Positions 11,311 to 23,313 of a DNA stretch of 64,000 nt are shown here, piece by piece. This DNA comes from Hydrangea macrophylla (lineage: Eukaryota; Streptophyta; Magnoliopsida; Cornales; Hydrangeaceae): the NCBI GenBank assembly GCA_033977485.1, contig CM066987.1, forward strand, positions 86,770,588 through 86,834,587. The letters are read 5' to 3'. The position numbers were made by a program, and so were the translations under genes. Position 1 is the stretch's first letter; each line of letters begins with the position of its first letter. The notes beneath the pieces were generated by a model. That model was not told where the DNA came from. It did no database searches and saw only the letters and a list, made by a program, of their open reading frames with translations.

Positions 11311-12400
11311 CAAAATAATCTCCTTAGGTTTACTACTAAATTTTGAGGTTTTGGGTGGTCAAAACGAGTTCCAGCACTCAAAAAGGCACGAGACCGGAGC
11401 CTACATCTCATACACAACCAACTAGACTTCTGGGAATAAATGGTACGCAATTCCTGCACACAGTTTGCAACTTATGCAATAATACGCACACCTCGGAAAG
11501 GCACGAGACTGGAACCCATACCTCATAAATAACCAACTTGACTTGCGGGAACAAACGGCACGCAACTCCTACACACAATTTGCAAGTTATGCGATAATAT
11601 GCAACAATAATCTCCTTAGGCCTTTTATAACTAAGTTTTGAGGTTTTGGGAGGTCGAAACGAGTTCTGGCACTCAAAAAGGCACGAGACTAGAACCTATA
11701 CCTTACACATGACCAACTAGACTTGTAGGAACAAACAACATGCAATTCCTACACATGGTTTGCAAGTTATGTGATAATACGTGAAACAATCTCCTTAGGC
11801 CTTTTATAACTAAGTTTTGAGGTTTTGGTTGGTTGAAAAGAGTTTCGACAATCGAAAAGCCATGAGATTGGAACTCACACATCATACACACAACCTACTA
11901 GACTTACTGGAACTAACGGCATACAATTCCTACACATGGTTTGCAAGTTATGCAATAACACGCAGAATAATCTCCTTTGGCCTTTAATTACTATGTTTTG
12001 AGGTTTTGGGTGGTCAAAACGAGTTCTGTAACTCTGAAAGGCATGAGACTGGAACTCATACCTCACATACAACCAACTAGACTTGGGAGAACAAACAACA
12101 CAGAATTCCTACACTCAGTTTGCATGTTATACGATAACATGCAAAATACTCTCCTTAATTAGGCCTTTTATAACTAAGTTTTGCAATTTTAGGTGGTCAA
12201 AAATGAGTTTCGCAACTTGAAAAGGCACGATACTAGAACACACGACACACCAGGCTTGTTGGAAGAAACGGCATGCAATTCCAACTCCAGGTTTTGAATT
12301 TACATGATGATGAGTGAATCAGTTTTTAAAATATTATTTTTAAGTTCAATTGTTATAAAAAAAAGTATGACTAATGCTTTTTTTTCCTTTTCTATTTTTA
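11311..12400 (+). repeat. Array of ~180-bp tandem repeats, unit 0
   Basis: The diagnostic segment CTCCTTAGGCCTTTTATAAC recurs about every 179-180 bases (near 11612, 11791, 11971 and 12150), with a shorter first copy. Each monomer also carries GAGGTTTTGGGTGGTCGAAA, AAAGGCACGAGACTGGAAC and CAATTCCTACACACGGTTTG motifs. The array follows the stop and a GTAAGT-like donor, and ends at TTTTCTATTTTTAG, which looks like a splice acceptor, so it may lie in a 3'-UTR intron. The same monomer recurs in all downstream units. Confidence 0.85.
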
Positions 12401-12499
12401 GATTAGGATGATTCAACGGGGTGTCCTATAGTAGATGATTCAATGGGGCGTCCTATCATGGATGATGCAATAAATGGGTGTCCTATCACAAGCAAGTCA

Positions 12500-12930
12500 A
12501 CAGGATGTCCTTAGCACAGATGATTCATGGGACATCTTCGCACTTAGCTCTTCACGCGAGCTAGGTGGAGGGAAAAAGGGGTCCATAGAGCTACTTAAGG
12601 CGAACTATGCCCGGGAGATGCAGTGATGAGCCATAATTGCAGGCGAATATCATGAGCGTTAGCAAATGAGACTGCGGGGTGTCCTTTACGTGGATGATCC
12701 ATGTGATATCTCCGTGCGTAGCTCTTCTCACAATCTAGGTGGAGACAAAAAGGGTCCATATAGCCTCTTAAAGTGAACTATGCCCGAGAGACGCAGTGAT
12801 GAGCCATAATTAGAGGTGAACATCCCGAGCATTTACAAAAGTGACTATCAATCTAACTATCAACATCTTCATGCATAGCTCTTCGCTCGGGCTAGACAAG
12901 AAGGCAATTTTGGCTGGGGAACAAGTTCAT
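12500..12930. repeat. Degenerate ~160-175-bp direct repeats, about 2.5 copies
   Basis: AGCTCTTC recurs at about 12547, 12720 and 12877. Copies 1 and 2 share CTAGGTGGAG, GAACTATGCCCG and GCAGTGATGAGCCATAATT at a spacing of about 173. The third copy is much degraded. The DNA just before (12405-12530) has shorter repeats of GATGATTCAA and GTGTCCTAT. Confidence 0.75.
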
Positions 12931-13289
12931 AGAGCCATTTCATGCAAACCATGGGATGCAATGCAATGCGATGTAACTTTGCTAGGGAAAATGTACTCGT
13001 GGAACCATCAAGATAAACCACAAGAACCATGCAGGATTCAAAGCTTATTTAATTCGACCGGTACGACCATGTGGGACCACTAGCAACTAGTGCCATGCCA
13101 TTCTACATGAGACTAATTGCTCTACTAGGGATTTGTATGCATACAAATTATATTCTATGAATGTTTCCAAGCACTCAACATTGTAAAAAATCAATTGAAA
13201 ATGCGTCAAAAGGATCAAATCGGAGCCAAAATTGGGTCCGGGGACCAAATAGGGGATTATATGGGTACAAATGCACAAACTGGAAAATT

Positions 13290-14983
13290 ATTTTGAACGG
13301 GCGAGTTAAGGCATACTAGAAATCATTTTGAGTGGGCCGAGTTAAGGTACGCCAGAAAGTTATTTTGAGTAAGCTGAGTTAAGTCACGTTAGAAATCATT
13401 TTCATTGGGTCGGGTTAGGGCACGCTAGAAAATCATTTTGAATGGGCCAGGTTGAGGCACGCTAGAAAATCATTTAAATGAGCCGAGTTAAAGGCATGAA
13501 AGAAAATCATTTGAGTGAGCCGGGTTAAGGCGTACAAGAAATTCATTTTGAATGGGCCAGGTTAAGGCACACAAGAAATTCATTTAGAGTGGGCCGGGTT
13601 AAGGCATGCTAGAAAATCATTTGAATAGGCCCAGTTAAGGCACACAAGAAATTCATTTTGAATTGGCCAAGTTAAGGCTTGTAACAAAATCGTTGGAATG
13701 GGTCGGGTTAAGGCACGCTAGAAAATCATTTTGAATGGGCTGAGTTAAGGCTCACATGGAAGTCTTTTGAATGGGCCTAGTTAAGGCACACAAGAAATTC
13801 ATTTTGAATGCACAAAGGCTCACAAAGAAATCATTTGAATGGGTCGGGTTAAGGCATGCTAGAAAATCATTTCAAATGGGCCAAGTTAAGGCTCACAAGG
13901 CAATCGTTTCAATGGGCTAGGTTCAGGCACGGTAGAAAATTGTTTGAATAGGCCGAGTTTAGTCATACAAGGAAATCATTTGAGTGGCTAAGTTAAGACA
14001 AGCCAGAAAATCATTTGAGTGGGCCGAGTTAAGGCACGCTAGAAAATCATTTGAGTGGGCCAGGTTAAGGCATGCTAGAAATTATTTTGAGTGGGCCGAG
14101 TGAAGGTACGCTAGAAAGTTATTTTGAGTAGGCTGAGTTAAGGCACGCTAGAAATCATTTTCATTGGGTCGGGTCAGGGCACGCCAGAAAATCATTTTGA
14201 ATGCGCCGGGTTTAAGCACGCTAGAAAATCATTTGAATGGGCCGAGTTAAAGGCATAAAAGAAAATCATTTAAGTGGGCTGGGGTAAGGCACACAAGAAA
14301 TTCATTTTGAATGGGCCAGGTTAAGACAAACAAGAAATTCATTTGGAGTGGGCCGGGTTAAGGCATGCTAGAAAATCATTTGAATGGGTCAAGTTAGGGC
14401 ACACAAGAAATTCATTTTGAATGGGCCAAGTTAAGGCTTGTAACGAAATCGTTTGAATGGGCCGGGTTAAGGCACGCTAGAAAATCATTTTGAATGGGCA
14501 GAGTTAAGGCACATAAGGAAGTATTTTGAGTGGGCCTAGTTAAGGCACACAAGAAATTAATTTTGAATGCACCAAGGCTCACAAGTTAATCATTTGAATG
14601 GGCCGGGTTAAGGGCCCGCTAGAAAATCATTTTGAATGGACCAAGTTAAGGCTCACAAGGAAATCGTTTCAATGGGCTAGGTTAAGGCACGCTACAAAAT
14701 TGTTTGAATGGGCCGAGTTAAGTCTCACAAGGAAATCATTTGAGTGGCCGAGTTAAGACACGCTAGAAAATCATTTGAGTGGGCCGAGTTAAGGCACGCT
14801 TGGAAATCATTTGAGTGGGCTGGGTTAAGGCATGCTAGAAAATCATTTGAGTGGGCCAGGTTAAGGCACGCTAGAAATCATTTTGAGTGGACCAGGTTAA
14901 GGCACGCTAGGAAGTTATTTTGAGTGGGCTGAGTTAAGGCACACAAGGAAATCATTTTGAAAGGGCCAGGTTAAGGCACGCTA
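13290..14983. repeat. Minisatellite with ~37-bp monomer and 759-bp higher-order period
   Basis: About 45 imperfect copies of a monomer near GGGCCGGGTTAAGGCACGCT + AGAAAATCATTTTGAAT. Variant monomers recur at a fixed larger distance: the TTCATTGGGTCGGGT variant at 13401 and 14160, and the GAATGCACxAAGGCTCAC variant at 13806 and 14565, both 759 bp apart. The array is therefore slightly more than two higher-order repeats of about 20 monomers. No open frame of note spans it. Confidence 0.92.
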
Positions 14984-16248
14984 CTCTCAAATCTCAAAAC
15001 ATCTTCCCTCAATTCTAATGTAATGTGAGGGTTACCCTCTCAACCATCAATGCATTGCAAACCCCATAAGGGTAACTATGAGTGTGATGCATGAAACTGA
15101 AATGAATATGCAATAAAATCATCATATTCTACGGGGGATACCCGTTCAACAATCAAAATCATGTAGAGACATTAATGATGAACTACTCTTAAGGGGAAAC
15201 ATTGTTGAACCATTAAAGGCGAACCACATATGCCTTGCACAATCTTCACTGCAGATATGAATGAATGCCTTTTAATTCATCGGGGGTTAAATTTATGAAA
15301 TCTGAGAGATGTGAATATTGCCCCTAGTTTAAATGTTCATACTTGATGATGCAATAATATTGTGGACATGGCTCATTTCAGTAGTTCACACGGATGCTCA
15401 TAGACTATTTCTTTTTACCTTATACTTCAAATATTCTCATTCTATTGCTCACAACACACCCACAAAGTCTACGACTCTACGACTCAAACTTGTGACACTA
15501 AAAGCAATCATTTTTCTTTCTTGTTTTCTATTGGCACAGTGCCTTGTCATGAGTGATGCACCTTGCGCATAATATTATTTCCTCTTTTACTTATTCACAC
15601 ATATCATTGAGATGAGACTTTACACATAAATTCAAGGATTGAAAATTTTCCCTAAGCATGTTTATAATCAATTCATTACTCTCTCCGCATTATAATCATC
15701 AAATTTTTATTTCCAATCGATGAGCAAAAATATGACTCTGTATAAACTCACATAAAGGCATCACATCAGAATAACATTGCCCCTTGTTTATGATAAGGGA
15801 CTTGGACATGGATTGTCCCTTGTGTATGACAAGTGGCTGGGCTTGGCTAAAAAAAATGGGCAGAAGGGGGAATGTTCCGTGTATATGACAAGGGGTTGCA
15901 CTCGATTGGGTAAAGTGAGTGGTGGAGGGCATTGCCCCTTGTGTGCAAACCAATGAGTAACGAATTCTTTCAGTAATCAAACTAAACCCACAGAATGAAG
16001 GCTTGTCCTTTGTACATGATTGCGATGAATTTAGGATAAGGGCTTTCCCTTGGCATGGAGATCAAAAGGCATTGATTTGTTTGACATTGAAGGAAACCCA
16101 TCATTCAAGGAATTCATTCATTACATTAAATGTTTAAATTTAAAGCTTATTATAGGGCCTTGCACCAAGTGTAAGGGAATAGTAAACATATAAGATTCAA
16201 GGGGGACCTTGCCCCTAGTATGAAGGGCAAATGGTTTTGGGTCAATGG

Positions 16249-16471
16249 CTGAGACCGTTCCTTTTGAGAGGTTGCCTATGTATCCCCTCTTGGGAATTAG
16301 GTCAAACGTAGTTCCAAACAAGAATAGGGTTAGGACAATATCAAGATTGAGGAGTAGGGTTCAAATAAAGTGGAGACTCCAGAAATGGGGCTTAAACACG
16401 GCAAGACCTAACCTTTTGAGAGGTTACCTACGTATCCTCTAGCTGGAATCAAGTCAAATGTAGTTCAATCA
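16249..16471. repeat. Imperfect direct repeat containing CCTTTTGAGAGGTT(G/A)CCTA
   Basis: Block 1 (about 16249-16316) and block 2 (about 16404-16471) share CCTTTTGAGAGGTT, CCTA(T/C)GTATCC, GGAAT(T/C)A(G/A)GTCAAA and GTAGTTC at a spacing of about 155. Similar GCCTACGTATC...AGGTC-AACGTAGTTC phrases are, from general recollection, common in plant Tat/Ogre-type sequence; that assignment is inference. Confidence 0.6.
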
Positions 16472-17019
16472 TGACATGAGACGTTTGGTTTTAGACATAG
16501 TGCCCTTCTATGTTTTTGTCAAGCTAACGAATTTCAAGATCAATCACATTTAGATTCAGAGGGAAATGATTTTCTAGACAACTATTTCATAGTGTGAAAT
16601 CTGATCTGACTCGGTCTGAATTCAACGCGTCAAAACTGGTGCTCAAAACATTTTGCAATTAGGTTCATCTCAATAAGCATAGGTTCCACTATGGTATTAT
16701 GCCTTCACCCTTTTTTTTTTCTTTCTTTTTTTCTCTCTAACTTTTTCCTAGGTTCCCCTTTAGGTTTTCATCTTAGCGAGCATTATTCTTTATTTTTTAT
16801 TTTTTCCTTTTTTTTTCCTTTTTGTTTGTTCATCCATGCAAAACAACGGTTCATACCTCTCTGCTTATCAATGTCTGCATTATCTCATCGTGGTCACCTT
16901 CCAGAATAAGGCACATTCTTCACTTCGTGCATTCCTATGGTTCTTCATTTTCTTCCCTCTTTTTCCTCACTTTCTATCTTTTGCATTCTCCTCCACTTAT
17001 TTCTTTCACTTTTTTCTAT

Positions 17020-17032
17020 TTATCTCTCTATC

Positions 17033-17079
<47 letters not shown>
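17020..17079. repeat. (TC)n microsatellite
   Basis: CTATCTCT units run into an uninterrupted TC dinucleotide tract ending ...TCTCTT, inside a longer pyrimidine-rich stretch. Confidence 0.95.
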
Positions 17080-17082
<3 letters not shown>

Positions 17083-17840
17083 CCTCCCTATTTAAGGTAC
17101 ATTCTACCCATCTCTGAGTCCACAATTTTTGGAAAGTGAGTATTGACACACTTATTTCTTCTTCATTGTATTGATAGCTTTTGAGGTCTTAGAAGTTTTC
17201 CCGGATGGATAATTTTTTTCTTTTCTTTTTCGACTTTTTTATCTTCTATCTTTTTTTCTTAGGCAAAGGCATTATACCACATGATCACCATAGCTTTGAA
17301 TTTTTTTTCTTTTATTTTAAGCATCAATTCATGTTTTATTGTAAGATCGGACACAAGTATCAGATAGAAAATGAGTGGGTTTAGGATTCATTCTGAGTAT
17401 GTCTTTTAGAGCTAAAATAGAAACCTTTTTCAGTTCTTTGAATAGAGCGACCGCTTTTGGCTTTCATTTGGAGTTTGGCAAAGATCTAATCCATACACAT
17501 TTTGGGATACTTCTCAATTCTTGAGTTTATATATGGAGTCTCGTCTATGATTCTTGGGTGATTTTTTTTTCATGTAATCCACACATTCGCATTTTGACAG
17601 AACGATATGAACAAAAATGAAATTGCTTTTTATTGATCAGATAGAGAAACTATTAAATCGCAAGACTCCCTTTTTTTTCCTTTAAACTCGAGTACTAGAC
17701 TCTTGAACAAGCACAATTTATTCAAATTCTTAAGACTAGACAAAACTTAAAATAAAATCTAAACTCAAAAAGACTCAAACTTACTCCATAGGTGTATCGT
17801 GAACACTTTATTTGAAAGCTCTTCTTCGTTAAGTAGCCCG

Positions 17841-19503
17841 CTAACATCCACGCTCAAGAATAGTTCCCAGCATCATCACTCCATTAACATCATAATAGCC
17901 ATCCTTAGGTCTAAATCCCCTAAATAGCAGGCTCATAGACGTGTGGTCCACATTCTCTATCCAATCTTTTTCGTAGTCAGCAACCTCAGGCCCTTTCTCA
18001 GGTTCAAACCATATTGAGTCATTGGGAGGATCCCCTTCCCAACACTTGAGTTCTTCCAAGAAGAAAAGATCTGCCTCATTATTATTTTCAAAATGGCCAT
18101 CATCTTCAAAGAAGTCTAGCTCTCCGCCATGGCTCATACTACAAATTTTACCTACTTTTTGGAGGATTACCACAAGCTCGGGCTTGGTGATTGAGGTAAT
18201 ATATGGTTGGGTTATAGTTTGTAGGATCAAGGCTAACAAGGTTAATATTTTTTTAATGGAAAAACGGCACGGTGGTTTGGGTAACGGTTTGTTGGTAATA
18301 TTTGGCTGAGTGGAGGGGGTGCAATGACCTTATTGTCAATGAGGTTTTGGATCTCGTAGCAAAGTCTAATGCAATGATCGGTCTTGTGGCCATGTCCCTA
18401 GTGTAAGGTACATTATTTGGAAGGATTATGTCTCACTGGGAGTGAATTAGGTGGTAGAGTAGGGCCTAGTGGCTTGAGATACACTTTATTAATTAGGTGT
18501 TCAAGGGTTGTGGATAAGGTCATGCCAAGCTAGGTAAAGGTCCTACGGTCATTGCTTCGGGATGATATTGGGTTTTTGTCAATATCTTGGTGGAGGGCAT
18601 TGATATCGGGTGTGGCATGATTGGTAGAGTGGTTTCCCCCATGTGTTTCCTCCTTGAGTTGTCCTCAGCCTTCTTAATTTTCCCATCCCTCAATACATCC
18701 TCTATCTTTATCCCCACATCGAACAACTGCTTAAAAGTAGCGATTGGCATGAAACACATGTGCTCATGGTATGAAGGTTACAAGTTCTTTATGATCATGT
18801 AAACCTACTCCTTCTCAGTGGGTCTATTTGCCATTTTGGTAGCCTTCTTCCTCCAATGGGTCAAAAATGTGGCGAAGGAGTCCTAATCATCTTTCGTAGT
18901 GGTCTAAAGATCCCTAATAGTAACATCATGCGTGGTGTTGTAGGCATATTGCTTCACGAATTCAGTCACTATATCTTCCCACACACGGGTCTTAGAGGAT
19001 TCAAGAGCTAGGAACCATTGTAAGGCTCCTCTATACAGATAACAGAAGACCAGTTGGGCTAAGTACTCATTCCCTAACCCCATAGGTCTCAAGGTAGTGA
19101 CATACATCTTCAGATGCCTCTTGGGATTTTTGGTCCTGTCAAACTTCTCTAGGTCTGGCATTTTCAATTTCTTGGGCAGTTTGGTCTATAAAGTTTCAAA
19201 GAAGCCCTCTAGGTCTCGTAGATAGTTATCAACTTCACGAGATTTCCTTACTACAATATCTAGTTGGTCTAACTTATCCTTCATCTTCTTTTTGGGATCC
19301 CCATGTACACCATCATCGAACTAATCCTCCTCCTTTAAAGGATTCTAATCAACAGGGGTCTTAGGTACAATAGGCGGGGGAGGTGGTATGGGTGGATCAA
19401 CAGCAGGTAGGCCCTGTGGGTTTATGGTAGATTGCCTCAAATGGTCTAAGATGAGCTATGATTGTTGCCCTTGACGGGCCAAGGTATCCTTTAACTGTTC
19501 CAT
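17841..19503 (-). pseudogene. Tat/Ogre-like gypsy gag (and gag-pro linker), degenerate
   Basis: Minus strand from the ATG at 19503 (MEQLKDTLARQGQQ): a Pro-rich segment, then a gag core with MPDLEKFDRTKNPKRHLK, GALQWFLALE and WEDIVTEFVKQYAYN (ORF 19167-18904), then TKMANRPTEKE and MIIKNLKPSYHEHM in the next open stretch. A zinc-knuckle-like TDHCIRLCYEIQNLIDN segment at about 18,390-18,320 is followed by NRYPNH; this arrangement is characteristic of Tat/Ogre gag-pro. A 132-codon frame (18239-17841) continues as an acidic linker (LDFFEDDGHFENNNEAD). Gag packages element RNA. Several in-frame TAG/TAA stops break it. No protease active site, RT or integrase was found to its left. Confidence 0.8.
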
Positions 19504-19639
19504 TCTCTCTTGTTCATCGACTATAGGTATCCCGGTACTAGTAGCTTAGACTAATCTCGTTGAACCAGGGGCAATAACCCAAGAAAGTGCGCTTACAATC
19601 TCCTTCAGAGCTATGTTCACTTGGTTCTCTACAATTTCA

Positions 19640-21345
19640 ATTTAGAAATATTGTTTAAACCCATAATGATTATGCCCTACTTTTGGATTTGAAAATATTT
19701 CCTTTTTCTTTTTTTTTTCAAAATCTTCTTATGAGATGCAAAATAACGACTTTATTCCTACTCACATATCCATGTAAGTCCTAATCAAGTCATCAAGAAT
19801 CCCTTCTTATCCTAGGGTCACCATATCAATGTCACCCTAGTCATTCCATGCTTCGAATTTCACATGTGATAGTGTTGTCCCTAGTATGGATAACCTACTA
19901 TTCTATGTGAGGATAGTGTGAAAGTGTATACGTGCATGGATAAGCGTGGATAAGAATTAATAAATGAATGAATTTAAACTACTTATGCAAGAACATGAAT
20001 TAAAGCATGGATATGCTACTATCCCAATTAATATGAATTACAACATTATTCCTATATGAATGCCCTAAATCTAGACTCGTAGATCCAAATTAAGGTTTCA
20101 TTATCCCCGGGGATCGAATATCCATGGATTGGAGACCAATCCCATGAGCTCCGGCTACCCCAACATAGAAGGGTAGCTTCGCCTAGGATAACTCGACTTT
20201 AATGAGGATACTACAAACAAAGAATTAAAACTATCCTATGAACTTTAAAGATCAAAACTAATAAAATGAAGTAGAAAAATAAAAGAAAGAAGAACTTCCC
20301 CCAAGAACTCCCCTCAGAATACTCCTCCGGCAGAGCTTTGTTAGCACTGCAGACTCCAAGACTCAATCCTAACTCTAAAAAAAACTTATACTTTTCCTAA
20401 GAACTTTGTAGGAGTTTTTGAGGAATCCTCCAATGGGGTTTTCTTGGGCTCTAGAGTTCTTAGGTTTTTTTGGTGTAGAAAATATGTGGGGTGAGGGCCT
20501 TTATTTATAGTTTGAGATTTGGGTTGTGTTTTCCGTGTTTAAGCAATGTGGGATGGAGATACAAGCTTTAAAAGCTTGTACTTAGGGCATTTTCAGGTGT
20601 ACCTAGGAGTCTTCCACTAAGTGGAGTAAGTATATTAGGATATGGAAGCTTTTAAATTCTATCCTAATCCTTTTTTGGAAACAAAAAATACTAATTTTCG
20701 TATTTAAAAAGTCTCCAAAAATAAAATAAGATAGAAATTCCAATTTGGGCTTTTAATCCCATCACTACATTATGGGCCAGCTTTAAAAGGCCATATCTCA
20801 TTCATTTTAAGTTCAAATTGGGCTTATGACCTATGGATTAATATACCCAAAAAATGTACTATCGATTCCAAGTGGTTTAAGACCCAAACTCCTCTAGGTT
20901 TAAGAGTTCTGGTCGAAATACTAAAGTTGTGTTAAAAATGGCTGCTCGTAATGGGATTTCAAGGTTATTTTGGTATGGAAATTCTTTGGGAATCATTTGG
21001 CCAAAAAAAAATTCTGGGTTATGGTTTAAACATTTTTTATGACAAAAAATGACATCTTGGGATCCCACCCCAAGGTCCAGATTTTGGCTTGGGTAAGTGT
21101 ATTTTGCATAGTAAAAATATTTGGGTAATTTAACGTATAAAACATTTTATTTTCTATTTTTGTCTCTAAATTATGTTTCTAATGTACCTAAGTATTCTTA
21201 GAGGTTACTCTAACTTATCTAAGAGACCACGGTGCTTCATGGAGTTCAGCTTCATAATCAACATTTCCCGATTCTAATCATTGGGTTGTTCTTCAGGCGG
21301 GGTCCTTTCTGTCGAACGAACAAACCAGAATAGGTTGTTTACATA
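19640..21345 (-). other. Leader/putative 5' LTR region of the Tat/Ogre-like element
   Basis: Upstream of the minus-strand gag and without coding potential. A TATA-like CTATAAATAA lies at 20510-20501 on the minus strand, about 1 kb from gag, followed by a pyrimidine- and AAG-rich leader, consistent with an LTR promoter. I found no matching second LTR on the left side, so LTR boundaries are not set. Confidence 0.4.
20501..20510 (-). promoter_or_regulatory. Possible TATA box of the Tat/Ogre-like LTR
   Basis: The minus strand reads CTATAAATAAAGGCCCTCAC, a good plant TATA context, pointing towards the gag gene. Confidence 0.4.
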
Positions 21346-21532
21346 CATGAACTGCATCGCAAAAAATCGCAAATACTTTTAGCGATGCATGTTTTGACTA
21401 TTATCCATGCAGCTGCGCGTCGCAAAATGCTAGATTTGTTAATCATAAGAATCTAAGGTAATAGGATAGCATTATATTCACATTTAATTAGACAATAAGG
21501 TAGTGTTACATAACCTTTTCGTTGGGGTAGTG
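21346..21532 (+). mobile_element. End of CACTA unit 0: subterminal repeats and boundary
   Basis: It resumes the unit pattern with GCAAATACTTTTAGCGATGC, GCTGCGCGTCGCAAAA, TTGTTAATC, AAGAATCTAAGGTAATAGGA and ends ACCTTTTCGTTGGGGTAGTG. The same ordered blocks close every later unit, so the ~8.9-kb DNA to its left is an insert into, or replacement within, unit 0. Confidence 0.75.
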
Positions 21533-23205
21533 AGCATGCACACAATAATTATGTAAGTTGCAATTTATAATTTGTTGCAAAGATACATTTCATTTTGAAA
21601 CAATTCTATGAATACTAGTTACTTGTAAATCGTAGGACCGCATGGTACAAATGAAGTCTCACCATACCCTAGACAGGTCGACCCCACTGATTGATAAGGA
21701 AATATTTGATGAAGTATCGGGCTACAGGCCCAGATATGCTATGGGCATCAGAAATGGGGTGGTCGCTTCATCGTCAAAGTCTGCTTCACAAATGATATGT
21801 GAAGTACAAATGCGAGAGGCTAATGTGAGGGCTGAATAGGCCATCAAAGAGGCTGAACATGCCAAAAAAGAGGCAAAGCGATGAAAGAAAATCTCTTGAC
21901 AATGGAGGAGTGGATGGACGCATATAATGCTCTCTTGGACTTGATGGGTGGATCATCAACAGTATGAGTTGGCAAGAAACACCTCACACACGACCAACTA
22001 GACTTGCGGGAACAAATGGTACGCAATTTCTACACACGATTTGCAACTTATGCGATAATATGCAAAATATTCTCGTAAGGCCTTTTATAACTAAGTTTTG
22101 AGGTTTTGGTTGGTCAAAACGAGTTTTGGAACTCGGAAAGGCACGAGACTGGAACTCATAGCTCACACACGATATGCTAGACTTGTTGGAAGAAATGGCA
22201 CGCAATTCCGACTCCTGGTTTCAAATTTACACTACAATACGTGAATCATATTTTATTATCTTATTTTTAACTTCGATCGTTATAAAAAAATTTGTAACTA
22301 ATTCTATTTTTTTTCCTTTTCTATTTTTAGATTGGGAGGCTCTAGGACCTGAATTGGATGCTTTGATTCATGATTTTTATTCTGTTACTATCCTAAGACA
22401 TATTTATGATACTTTTTGTACTAGTGTATTTGAACATCTTTGAATTATATTATCAACAAATTATTAGAATCAATGTACGAAGAATAAAAAAATTGCTGGT
22501 TATTACATTGGAATTTTAGCAGGTTTATTGGTTCAAATTAAAAAAAAAATCTAAAAAAGAAAATAATATTTCAAATCCGGTACTACTATTAGCAACGCAT
22601 ATTTTTTTTGTGTGCCTAATAATCAATTAGAACATTATTATTTGCGAGGCACATTGGCGTGGCTAATATTCATTCGAAATACTAAATGTTTATTTGTGTG
22701 TGGCAGATACCAACTTATTAGCGACATATGTGAGCATTGCTGATAATTACTAAAACACTTAATATTTTATTTCCCCCGCTCTGTTGTGTGGCAAATACCT
22801 CTTTATTAGCAACGCAATACAGCGTGGCTGATAATTACACCACTATTAACAACGTATAAATGTGTCGATAATAACAATTTCTTTTAGCGACACAGTTAGT
22901 TTTCCTAAGAAACTAATTAGCAATGCGCATTCGGATTATTTTCCATACGCAGGAGCGTCGCTAATAAAACTAATGTTAGCAACTCGTTGACTGCGTCGCG
23001 TGATTTTATTCGTTATGCCATTTTCTGATACGCGTAGAATACGATACTTTTAGGGATGCACATTTTTACTATTAGCCACACAACTGCGCATCACAAAAAA
23101 ACCAATTTTTTCAATCCTAAGTATATAAGGTAATAGGATAGCATTATGTTCAAATTAAAGTCAACAATATGGGGGATGTCAGATAACCTTTTTGTTGGGG
23201 TAGTG
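21533..23205 (+). mobile_element. Tandem CACTA-derived unit 1 (1673 bp)
   Basis: Starts AGCATGCACACAATAATTAT|GTAAG, the end of the HAHDNY exon with its splice donor; then intron, Transposase_24 exon, little more than one 180-bp repeat (22,000-22,230), an exon-like segment after TTTTTAG at 22,330, and a subterminal region (22,600-23,110) with many TTAGCGACGC/GCGTCGCTAA-type words in both orientations. It ends at the TGTTGGGGTAGTG boundary. A deletion fused the coding exon to the repeat array around 21,970. Confidence 0.8.
21642..21966 (+). pseudogene. Transposase_24 last coding exon, unit 1
   Basis: MVQMKSHHT...KEIFDEVSGYRPRYAMGI, then REANVRAE and an in-frame TAG where the original gene has CAG (Gln). 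Downstream frames still show AIKEAEHAKKEAK and DLMGGSS. A 65-codon open stretch; relic only. Confidence 0.75.
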
Positions 23206-23313
23206 AGCATGCACACGATAATTTTGTAAGTTGCAATTTATAATTTGTTGCAATGATACATTTTATTTTGAAAAAATTGTATCAATATAGTTACTTGTAA
23301 ATTGTAGGATCGC

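Larger units (their letters stand above)
14984..17800. other. Unclassified non-coding DNA left of the Tat/Ogre-like gag
   Basis: No gene is supported. It contains repeated TTGCCCCT(A/T)GT phrases (15312, 15778, 15938, 16208), a duplicated 60-bp block (16249-16316 and 16404-16471), pyrimidine-rich DNA around 16,710-17,080 and T-rich runs to 17,800. If the neighbouring gag element is minus-strand, this would be its downstream region. Pol is not recognisable. Confidence 0.45.
12415..21345. mobile_element. ~8.9-kb foreign insert interrupting the first CACTA unit (Tat/Ogre-like remnants)
   Basis: Similarity to the other CACTA units stops just after TTTTAGATT near 12412 and resumes at about 21346 with the subterminal GCAAATACTTTTAGCGATGC block. 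The intervening DNA contains short direct repeats, a minisatellite, unclassified AT-rich DNA, a microsatellite and a minus-strand gag of Tat/Ogre type. A minisatellite in the 3' untranslated region is a known feature of Tat elements, so much of this may be one minus-strand retrotransposon. I could not find matching LTRs or a TSD, and about 660 bp of the host unit is missing, so several events are possible. Confidence 0.5.

Noticed and set aside
16691..17139. Overlapping Ser/Leu/Phe-rich open frames
   Set aside because: Translations of pyrimidine-rich DNA and a TC microsatellite.
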